Assembly (NCBI RefSeq): GCF_000002595.2
Contig: NC_057006.1
Location: 496,001-560,000, forward strand
DNA from: Chlamydomonas reinhardtii
Lineage: Eukaryota > Chlorophyta > Chlorophyceae > Chlamydomonadales > Chlamydomonadaceae
Reading direction: 5' to 3'
DNA length: 64,000 nucleotides
Position numbers and translations under genes: made by a program. Shown here one piece after another: positions 48,183 to 59,000 of this stretch. Every line of letters begins with the position of its first letter. Position 1 is the first letter of the stretch. The notes under the pieces were generated by a model, which saw nothing but the letters and a program-made list of their open reading frames with translations, ran no database searches and was not told where the DNA came from.

Positions 48183-49007
48183 CGTGGTCAAGCAAGCAGC
48201 AGCTATTCTACATGCAACCTTCAATGGACGAGGTGTTACTCGTCACATGCCGGTCGGTGTTGACACGCGCTTCCCGCGCAACGGCAGATCCGACACATGT
48301 GTGTACGAGCCACCAGGAGCTCCCGCCCTGCTCCCGCACAGTGGTACCGTACTGACTGCTTCCACACGCCGCATTGCAAATAGGACCCGCCGTAGCCGCC
48401 GCAATCAAGCCTAGGGCTCCATGTCTAGTGCGCTTAAATAAGCAGAAGGCCTGGGCTGTGTGACTGTCCAGCAGTCCATGCGTGCGTGCAACTTCCGTAC
48501 GTGAGCCAGGCCGCCCGGTGCCCAAACAAGTCAGCTGACCTCCTCACCTCCACTGTTGCTAAAGTGCTTCAAACGTGGCCCCTCAATTGTAGCACCATTG
48601 CTTTGCTAGGAGTCAAGATTGAACTGGGGTGACTAAGTGTCATAACTCGGCCCCAAATTTGATGACACGCACGGCACATCCTTTCGGACTGGACCAGTGT
48701 CCGGTCTCCCGCTCACTTGTTTGGATTGGATCATGCAAACAGAGGATGACCTGCTCCAGCTAGCCATGCAACATTGCAGCCGTCATGCAAACACAGCATA
48801 AGTGTTTCACACACAATCTTTCCGCAACAACCGAAGCACGGCGGCAACTCCTGCCGCCGTAAGGATCCACTATACTGGCACCCATGCTATCCACAGACAC
48901 CACTGCCCTAGAATTGCCATACACTGCATTGTGCAGGGGCACTATGCTCGCGCACTTGCACAGGCCTCACACATGTGCAACAACTACTCCTGCGTGCTCA
49001 ACAGCCC
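48183..49007. other. Intergenic: promoter of I and 3' UTR of J
   Basis: 825 bp between the stop of J and the start of I, both transcribed leftward. It must hold the 3' UTR of J and the 5' UTR and promoter of I. The frame at 48182 stays open a little upstream, allowing the alternative start at 48224. No other feature was recognised. Confidence 0.4.
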
Positions 49008-52000
49008 TCACCATCCCGTCACTTTTGCCCCGTCCTTCACTGTCATCTGCCCCATGGCCGCCTCAATATTGACCGCGTACTTCTTGTCGTCGCCCACCCG
49101 TGGCGGCCGCACGGTTGGTAGCGGCGGCACCGCTGACAGCGCCGCCGCCGCCTCCGGCTCTGGCCGCGGCTGTACCTTGCGGCCCTTGTGTTCAAGCCAG
49201 GCGTCCCCAACCTACGGCCAGCCATGCAAGAGGATGGACGGCCCGCAGCGTGTTAGCAGTGTCCAGCGTGTGTGCACATGTAGCATCCCTGGTGACCACG
49301 CGCCGTCACCAGACACGAGTCCGGCCCCAACGGCCATGTACCGCAGCAGGCACCGCGCAGCACAGTGTCCGAGAGTCTGGGGCCGGGCTTCTGAACGGCC
49401 CACCACCTTGTGCCTGAAGGTGCCCACAGTGACTCACCTTGTTGCCTCCCTGGTAGGGGTTGGACGTCTGCTGTAACGTCTCGTACAGGCCCTGCCGACC
49501 CCGCCGCATCTCCGGCCCCTCCACCCGCCGCTTGCCCTTGGCGTCCAGCCACGCATCGCCCTGCTCCTTATGCTGCAGCTGGTCACCCCGGGCCGGTGCG
49601 GACGTGCCCCGCGGGCCGTCTGCCACTGCCTTCTGCTGCAATACATCGGCCAGGTCGCGCCGGCCTCTCCGCTGCTCGGGTCCGGGCGCGTTGCCTTTCC
49701 CTTTATGCTCCAGCCATTGGTCGCCGCCTGTTGGTGGGTGATATGGGTTAGCATGCAACCACACATCTGCCCGGTCTCCGCACGTAGCAACTTCTTCTAG
49801 CCCCTCAGCCTGCGCGTCGCATCAGCCCCTTGCATGACGCACATACCCCGGTAACGCCTCCATTGTCATGTGCCCCGTGCCTACGGCTTGCCAACAGCCG
49901 GCCCTCCCTAGACCACCCGCCCGCGCGCTCCCTGCTAACCTGTGTAGCCTTGCGGCTTCAGGTGCACGGTGTGCTGCACCACGTCGAACAGGTCCTGCCG
50001 CCCGCGCCGCTGCTCCGGCCCCGGCACGATGCGCTTGCCGGGCGGCACCTCCGCCGCCGCCGCCGCATTGCCCACCGGGTAGTCGTAGTGGTCCATGGGC
50101 ACGCGGCTGGCGCGCAGCGCCACCGCACTCCCACTCAGCGGCCGTGCCACGTACCCGCCCTGACCGTCTGTGCAGTGTCCGTACGGCGTCGCCTTCACCG
50201 CCAGCTCGCCCCACTGTTGCGTGCCCAGCGTCTCCTTGCCCAGCGGGCCGTAGATGCTGCCAGCGCCTGCGGCGGCGGCTCCGCCGCGACCCGTGGGGCT
50301 GGCACCGCCGCCGCCGCGGCCTCCAGTCATAAGGCGGCGCTCGTACTCGCCCTTGAGCACGTCGCGCTTCAGCGGGTCGCGGATGTCGCCGGTGGGCACG
50401 CGGATGGCGGCGTCCGCGGCGGCCAGCGGGTTGTAGTCCTGTGCGGGAGGCCGATGGAGGCCAGGGCACCAAGATGTGTTGCTTGCCGGTGCCCCAGGGC
50501 CCCTTGCAAGGATCTCGAATGGGGGAAGGCTTCCCGTATCCATGTGTTCTGTAGACGCTGAAGTCTGTCCCTGCCTCGCTCACCCCCCCCTGGCACCGCC
50601 GCGCCTCATCTCGCTTTGCGCGCCCACCTGCTCTATGATGACATCGCGGAAAACTGCAACCTTTGTGTTGGTGGTGTGTAGGTACTGGTCGTACTGGGTT
50701 TTGAGCCGAGACTCGATGGCGGCGGGGTCACGCGCATCCACCGCAGCCTGCAGCCGCCCCTGGATGGTGTCAAACACCTGCGTGCTCCATTCGTTGTGCA
50801 GCGACTCCTTCTTCTTCCGCCGCACCTGCGGGAGCAGCAGGGCACCGGCGGCGTGTGAGCAAAGGACCCAGAACGGCCACTGCAGCACTGCCACGGCCAA
50901 CCCCCGCGTAGGCAGCGCCACAGCTCCATGACCCATTCGTCCACCATCCCGGTTGACCTCCATAATCCCTTACCAGCAGACCTGCTCTACCTCCTTGTCC
51001 CCTATCTCCCTGTCCCGCCCGTTGCGACCCGGGCCGGTCCCGCATCCACACGCCCCGCGCACCTTGTCCGCGTGCGACAGCGCCGCCTCCGCCTCCGCCA
51101 GCGGCGAGTTGGGGTCTGTCAGGCCGCCGATGACGTCGCCAAGCAGGCTGCCCAGCATGGCGTCGCGCCGCTGCTCCTCCTGCAGGTTGCGCTTCTGCGG
51201 GGCATACCACGCCATCCAGTCCAGCATGCAGTTACAATCGCGCAATGCATGGTCGAATCCTGGCGACCCCGTGTACCCGTGCCCTTCCGAAAGCACACCG
51301 TGCATTGGTTGAGTCACGCCCCACCGCCTGCCATACCGCACCTGTATGGACGCAGTGAGCGCAGCGTGGTCCCTCCGCCGCTGCGCCTCGCGGATTGCTC
51401 GCTGCTGCCGCACCCGCTCCCGCATCGACTCCAGCTCGGGGTCCCCTTCATACCAAGGCCTGCAAAGTTGATCAGATCGCAAAGGCAGCGCAAGAAGTTT
51501 TGCTCGTTACAGCACAGTACCATGCGCGCAGGGGCCTGCGTGCAGCTGGCTACAAGCACATGCCCCCGGACCGCAGCGCTTGAGGGCATGATACTTACGA
51601 TCTGGGTCCTGCTGGCGCAGATATTGAGCGGTTCTGCAGTTTCAGTAGTGTGATATACCGTGTTTGCGACGTTACAAGAGGGGATCATTCCGAATGTATA
51701 CCGTAGAACAATACACGTGACGTGCACAGCAGTCAGGTAGAGCGGCAAGGCCGGCTGCGTTTTGAGTGTCCGGGCTGCATCGTCCACCAGACCAACCCTG
51801 ATGCACCTGTGCCGCCCTCCTAGGCATGGCCCCTCCTCAGCAGAATCCGACTTCCCTCCGTTGTCGGTGTCCGTCCCACGCGTTCCCAGCGCTTCCCGGC
51901 ACCAGGCCGCGGTGCCTCGTTGCATGCCCACACGTCCACAGTCACCCGGCGTGCTCACCAGCTCATCTTGCAGCGTTTGTGTGAGCAGTCGTCCCTCGTA

Positions 52001-52069
52001 TGTGAGCTCATTCAATGGCCCGTAAACCTTCACCCGCTCCTGCACTTCGCGGCCCAATTGCGGAGGCAT
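49008..52069 (-). CDS. Conserved-looking protein with GPExRRGR repeats (gene J)
   Basis: Eight exons, all in phase, 528 residues: 52069-51959, 51633-51599, 51459-51342, 51194-51063, 50825-50628, 50438-49940, 49727-49438 and 49211-49008. The start MPPQLGREVQERVKVYGPLN is the first ATG of the frame. The N-terminal half is charged and helical (LESMRERVRQQRAIREAQRR, KRNLQEEQRRDAMLGSLLGD, ESRLKTQYDQYLHTT). The C-terminal half carries about four copies of a ~45-residue unit: a Gly-Asp-x-Trp-Leu-x-x-Lys-Gly-Lys lead, then GPEQRRGRQDLFDVVQ, GPEQRRGRRDLADVLQ, GPEMRRGRQGLYETLQ and a decayed RPEPE copy. No signal peptide, membrane span or enzyme motif. Repeated basic/acidic units with helical rods are common in axonemal proteins of these algae, but that role is a guess. 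It is divergent from K. Confidence 0.8.
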
Positions 52070-53034
52070 TTCCGCTGAGGCGACCTAGCTATGAAGGGCT
52101 AGGTGCTATAGATATGAAGATCCTGTGGGGTCGCTTCACGACTGCACGAGTGAGGAAAGGCCAGTTGGCTTGTTCTAAGCTAAAGACTGGACTTTGCAGC
52201 GTGCGATTAAGGTCGCATAGTTCAAAGCTGTAGTTAGAAGTGTGTGTGCATAGAAGATAGCGTGTATTGTCAGAGAGAACGGGGGCGAGGACATTTGCCA
52301 TCGTGCCTTGCCCCCATCGCCCCGCGAGTTCGGAGTTCCGAGGCCCACAGCTCTCTCTACACTGATAGTTATGTATGTTATAGATAGCCAACACTGTACA
52401 TATTACCGTTTTAGGGATAAAACTCAGGCCAAGCCAATTCCTCGGCGCCGCGCCGGAACAGACGCTTGAAGCTCCACTGTTTATTGATTCTGAAGGCTTA
52501 TACGTACATATACACGGCATTACTCGCTTGCGTGGGTTGAGCATAAGTCAGAACAGGTGTGTGCTGACCCAGCCAGCACGTCTACACGAAGCTGACGCAG
52601 TAAACTCATCTATCGTCTAACGACGTTTCTTCTCATCGCATGCCATCGGGCAACGGGTCTCTTGACAGCAAATGATCGCTTTCAATACCTCTTGACCCCT
52701 GACCTATAAACTCAACTAATTTGGATCGTAGGGACGTATGCTGAAGTGGATGCACATGGCTGACGGGGGCTAGCCCCCTCGTTTAGAATGGAGTCGTCGG
52801 GAGTGCCTCCCGGGAACGGGGCTTGCGGCACAGCAAGCCCCAGCAATGCAGATGGGACTTACGGGTGAGGTTTGGCGGTCGGGGACCGTCTGTTTGACGT
52901 GTGAGGGCGCGCATCTAGGGGCAGCAAGGTCCAGTTCAGACTACAGGGGTTGTCCTACAGGTTGGCCGCTGCTTGTATGCCTTTCCGATGTGTAACATAG
53001 GCTATTTGAATTGTACAGGAGTCGGAAGTCCCGA
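52070..53034. promoter_or_regulatory. Bidirectional upstream region of J and K
   Basis: 966 bp between divergent starts. 52200-52560 is A/T-richer and transcribed-leader-like for J. A splice acceptor TTGTACAG at 53019, just before K's first coding exon, suggests that K has an intron in its leader or an unseen first exon; ATGCAGATGGG at 52848 followed by a GTGAGG donor is a possible start but would not join in the right phase. Confidence 0.5.
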
Positions 53035-56000
53035 ATGGAGCGGCTGGACAAGTCGCAAACGCTGTCTGCGACGTTGGACAGCGAGGACCGGCGCGTAAAG
53101 GAGCTGACGGAGGGCATCCTATATGACTTCTTACCAGCAGCCCTGAACGTGATGCTCCCGCGCTGCGAGGACCCGCTACAGGAGCTGGACGCAGACAGAT
53201 GTCGAGTGAGTTGTTCAGAGCAGGTCGGAATGGTCGCATGATAACAGTTGCAACATCAAAACTGAGCTGTTGCATGCTAGCAGCACGTTACCAGCACTGC
53301 GGCCTGGTCTGTCGCGCAGCAAGAGTTAGTTACAATGAAATGATCTGCGCAGGCCGTGGCGAGCGCGGCGCTGGCGGTTTCAGCGCTAATGAACGCACCG
53401 CCGGGGTTCTTGGAATTCCTTCTGTGCGTGCCGTGGCGGAAGCTGTCGCAGCTGTACCCCAAGTGAGTGGGCCGGGGCTGGGGAACAGCACACTGACGCC
53501 AGTCGGGCCGCCGCGCCGCGTGAACCTAGCCAGCGGGATGAGGCACTGCAGGGTTGGCACGGCTGCAACTATGCAAGGTTGTCATGTATCTGCCGCCCCC
53601 GGTTATTGCGCCGCCTGACGAGTATGGTGCTCTGATGCTAGTTGTTCACCGTGGGGCTGTGCGGACGCTATGTGGTCCGGGCAGGTCGGACTCCATTGAC
53701 AAGCTGGTATCCAACCTGCAAGTGACGGACGAGGAGCGACGCAAGCTGGTCAACACGCGCATCGAGCCGGCGCTGATGGGCAGTGTGCTCGACTTCCTGT
53801 ATAAGGAGAAGCACCTGGACAGCGTGCCGCCTATGCTGCAGCTCACGCCTGTGAACCCGCTTCAGCCGGTGCGCGGCTCGGGGGGGGGGGGGGGATAGCC
53901 ATCCATGGGATGGTGTGTATCAAATATGAAGTGAAGTGCCGACGTCCAGAGGTACAGCGGGCACACGCGACGCATTCCATACCGTTGTTTCGCCAGCGGC
54001 AGGCTGCTGGCTCCCCCGTGTTTCCGTGGCGGCTAACGCTAAAAACTAAGTTCCTATTGAAAGCAAGTAGTCTGGAGTAGTAGTGGTGATAAGTAAGGCT
54101 CGTTGGTAAAGAAGCTGAGTGCATGCGTCGAGGTGGCTAGCTTAGCTGCTGCGGCGCGAAACCGGGACCCCGCGAACTCACCTAATCGCTCAGCAATGCG
54201 GGGGGGGGGGGGGGAGGGGAGGGGAGGGGGGGGGGAGGGGAGAGCGGCTGGCGCGTAACCTGAGGAGCCAATCGTGCTGTGTTTACAGGCAGGAGTGCAG
54301 ACTCTTATGCTTACCCTGCTGTGTTTACAGGAGGACAAGTCGGCGCCTGTGGTGGTGCGGGAGACCGTGGCGGCCGTGCTGGACGGGGCTACCCCGCTGC
54401 ACTGCGCTGCGCTGCGCGGAAACCCGGCGCAGGTGAGGGCGCAGCGGTAGAGCGCGCCCCTCGAGCCCTCGTGCAAGTTTAGCCGGTGCAGCCTTGCCGT
54501 AGCAAACTTGACTTGTCCTGTAGCCGCTTTCCTGACTTGTCTTGTAGGCGCTTTCCTGACGCAAAACCGACTTGGCCGAAGCAGGTGGACCACCTTCTGT
54601 ACTGCGGCGCGGACCCCACGCTGATGACGGCTGCGGGCGAGCTGCCCATCGAGCTTGTGCCCATGTGCGGCGACCGCTCGGCGGGCGCCAGCACCGCCGC
54701 TGCCGCTGAGGGCAGCGCGGGCGGCAGCAGCACTGGCGCCGCGGTCCGCAAGTGCCGCTGCATGGGTCCGCACGACCAGGAGGTGTGGGAGTGCCGCAGC
54801 CGCCTGGCGCGCAGCCTCATTGCACGGCGCTGCTTCTTCAGCTTCGGCGTGGGGCTGTTCAGCTGGGTCAAGCTGATGGTGTTCTGTCTGCTGTGCCTGC
54901 TGGGCTACGCCGGCTGCTACAACAGCATCAGCAGGTGTGACCGTGACATGAGTCGGCCATGGGTAATGCATAGAAACTTACCGTGTGCCACATAGAAAGC
55001 ATTGTAATAGTTGTGTATGGATTGAATGCTTCCTTTGTTGCATCCCACGTCACAGGCCGACGGTGGAGCGCCACATCGACACACGCCGGCAGCAGAAAGT
55101 GGCAGCGGCACGAGCTCGCGCCCACGCATTAGTTACGCGCATGCGGTCGGAGGCGGAGACGGGCCACAAACACCTAGAGCAGGCAAAGCGTGAATGTCTG
55201 GAGTCGGCGGCCTTCCAGAAAGGCCCGCCCGACATCACGCAAATGCGCTTCACCGACCCGACCAAGTCGCCGCTGCCGCCGCCGCCCCAAATCAACCAAA
55301 TACACGACATCAACTTCCACTTGCAGGTGCGGGCATGCCCAGTGTGTCCAGTACGAACTACACTTTAGCTGGCACGTGATGCGCTCAGAGATTTCAAATA
55401 AAGTAGCACGACTGCTGTACGGCGCCGCGTGCTCCCTAACTTACGGCCACCTGCTTACCCGCGCCGTCCGCAGGAGAGCGGCACCTCAAGTACGGGCGAG
55501 GAGCTGGCCTCGGAGAAGGCGTTCAAGTGCTTTGTGCGCTCCGTGCACGCACTGCAGTCCCTGGATCTTCACGGTGACACGGTGCCGCAGGTGTTTGCGG
55601 AGCTTGTGCAGGCGGGCGGCGCAGAGAGCCGCGAGACGCACGTGCTAGAGGATGAGCAGGCGGACCTGTACTCGTGCTGGGCGGAGAGCGTGCTGCTCAA
55701 GTTCCGCGGCTGCACCTGCCCGGGCTGCGCCGCGCTGGCCATCCAGGCGGTGCGCATGGCGCACATACAGGCCACGCGGCTCTTCGGCAAGGTGGACCGC
55801 GTCAAGCAGACGCATGCTGACCGCTGGCGAGCCGTGGGGCAGGTGTGCCGTGGCCTGGCGGGGGCGGCTGGGCAGGGAGCAGGGCGCCGCACTTGGGCCG
55901 GGAACACAACGCGTTGGGGTTGATAGAAAGCTCACGTTGGGATCCCACCATGTCATCACCGAGTCATCCGATGACCGCTATCACAGGCGCTGGCGCGCGT

Positions 56001-59000
56001 GGTGTACGTGCACATCTGCCTACTACTAGAGACGGAGGCACAGGCGTCGCCCACGCGCTCGCTGGTGTGGCGCGCGGAGCAGTGCCTGCGGGAGTGGGAC
56101 CGGCTGGAGAAGGCGGGCCTGACGCAGGGCGCGGGCGTGCTGGATCCGCGCCACGTGTCGGCGCTGCAGCTGTGGGCCAAGACGGCCGACAGCGATCTGT
56201 ACCTGGCGGAGGCGCTGCACGGCCAGTCGCTGCCGCCCACCAAGACGCTGCAGGAGGTGGTGCTGGGCGCCGTGAGCTACACGGAGGAGGGGCTGCCGCT
56301 ACTGGCGCGGCCAGTCAACGCCGAGGTGGTGGCGGGGCTGGAGCACGCGTTGACGCTGGCGGGTCTGCCCAGCCCGCTGCTGGCACACATTGTGCGCAGC
56401 GTTGTGGCGAACGCCAGCGCCGAATTGGCTGCGGCGGCGCGGCTACGGGAGCTAGTGGGAGGCAAGGCAGGCGGGGGCGGCGCGGCGCCGGGCGGCGCCG
56501 GGGCGGGCGGCAGCGGCACCGCGGATGCGGTGGCGGCATTGAGCGACGCGCTCCGGGCGGCGGAGCCGTACCGGACGCGGCTGGGACCGGAGGTGGATGC
56601 GGCGCTGGAGCTGCGCAGCAAATGGACCCAGCGCGCCAGCGCGGTGGAGAAGCTGGAGGGGGCGGTGGAGGAGGTGCGGGGCTACACGCTTGCGCAGCCA
56701 CTCAGCTTCTCCACCGGTGCGGAGGGCGGCGCGGGGCCTGGGGCGGGCTCGGATGCTGCTGCAGCCGCGGCGGCTTCGGCTCCGGACCTGGTGGAGTGGG
56801 ACCGGCGCATGAAGCAGCTGGAGACGGCCATGAATGAGGCCAAGGATGCCAACGTCAGCGTCACCAAGGTGCGGTGATAGCGGCTGGGCGGAGATAAGGG
56901 CGTAGAGGTTGAACCTTCAGCGCGGGCGCGCAGGGGGGAAAGCCATGTTGCTTGTTCCGGGCATTCGCAGACTTGACGTCGGGTTTACTTACCCGCGCAG
57001 GCCAAGCGCCTGCACAAGGAGATGGCTGCGGTGGCTGCGGCAGCAGAGGCGTCCCGGCAGCTGGAGCTGGTCATGTCGCGGCGGCCGTCGGGACCGGCAC
57101 AGCTCAAGCAGGCGCTGAACAAGTGCGTTGTGTTGCCACAGCAGGGACAAGTGTGCCGAGCGCATGAGCCTAGCAGCTGGGCTGTATGCAGTGTAGAGCA
57201 GTGCTGCGGTAGGCAGCAACGGTAGGCGCGGTAACCTCGTCATACGTTTGCACCTGCAGGGCGGAGAGCGCGCTGAGCAGCCTGAGCGGTCTGGGCGGCC
57301 CGCCGGTGCCGGGCGCCAGCGACGTGCTGGGGCCTCTGGTGGCGTCTGCGCGCCGGCGGTTGGACACGGAGCGGGCGGCTGAGGCGCTGTCCAAGGCCGC
57401 GGCCAGCTACCGCAGCCTGGCGGACCTGGCTCGCCTGGAGGCCGCCATCTACAACGCCAAGAAGGTGGGGCTGGGCGGCTTGGCCCTCCATCAGGAAAAG
57501 TCGGGCCTGAAGCTATAGCGGCAAGGAGATAGCTAGCCAAGACTAGGCTAGGAACTTGCTGGGCTCGTCTGATGGCGATCGATGTGACGTGCGCACAGAT
57601 TGGCGCTGAGGAGCTGGACCCCGAGTCCTACCGCACCAGCCTGGAGCTGCGGGCGCAGTTGCAGGAGGCTGCGCGGGCGCGCAGCGGCCTTGAGACGGCG
57701 CTGCGCAACCTGCAGAACCAGCTGCGACCCGAGGACGCTGAGGCGCTGGAGCGGGCGCTACAGGTCCGTGCCTGGCGGGTCGCTTGGCACTGGGATGGGG
57801 TGCAGAGCGAGCCGCTAGGATGTAGGAGCCGTGCCGGGTTCGGGGCCGTTATGCATCGCGTTAAGGCGAAGTCATGCGCTTCATGAAAACCCACAGGATG
57901 CCACAAAGTGGGAGGAGCTGCTGAGCGGCGATACAGCCAAGGCGCGCAAGGCGCTGGAACAGTGGCGCAGCATGACTGTCAGCGACGCCAAGCTGGCGCG
58001 GCTGCTGCGCGAGGGCGCCAGCCCGGCCGTGCTGGCCAAGGCCATCCAGGAGGCCGCCGCCTCGGGGGTCAAGGTGCAGAACGCCAAGCGCGTGCTGAAG
58101 TTGATGCAGACTCTGGAGGCGGCCCTGGGCGGCACGGCCGTGGACGGCGGCGCGGCGGAGCGTCACGCCGCCATCAAGTCGCGGCTGGAGGCGGCGGAGG
58201 CGGGCGGCGTGACGGCGGGGCCGCTGCCGGAAGCGGCGCGGCAGGCGCTGGCGCGGCTGGAGGCGGAGGTGGCCCGGGAGGCACTGGAGGCGGCGCTGAA
58301 GCCGCACTCAGACTGGGCCATGGCACACCGCATCAGCGTGCTGCGGGAGGCGCTGGATAAGGCAGAGGGCATCGTTGGTAGCGGCAAGGCTGAGGCTAAC
58401 GGCGACACGGCACCCGCCAGCAAGCAGGCGAATGGCTCGGCGGGCGGCAAAGGTGGCCGGGGCAAGCGCAGCAGCGGCGGCAGCAGCAGTGCAAGCTCGG
58501 CGGCTGGTGAGGCCAGCGGTAGCGGCGGCGCCGCAGCAGCAGGCCCATCGCCCGCGCCTGCTGGCCTGGTCGACGAGTCTGCCCTGACAGCGGTAAGTCG
58601 GGGTTGCCTGTGATGGGGAATACAAGCCGGATCTGACTCAACAACCCTGTGATGTGTCACGTGGGGTTATGCACGATGCTCTTGTTTGCACGGAGCGTCT
58701 TATTGAACAGCTCACACGTGCGTCTGTATGCGGTGTGGTCCCTGCTCCGCCAGGTGCGTGAGCTGGTCCAGCGCGCCCGCCAGGTACTGGCTGAGGACCA
58801 GGCGGAGCTGGCGCGCATCGAGCGCGAGCGGCAGGAGGCGGAGCGCGCCAGGAAGGAGGCGCTGGAGCGCGAGCGGCTGGAGCGCCTGAAGCAGGAGCAG
58901 GAGCGACAGAAGCGGGAGAAGGCGGAGGCGGCCGAGCGCGAGCGGCTGCAGGCGGAGAAGCGGGAGAAAGCCAAGGCTGAGAAGACCCGTCAGCAACAGC

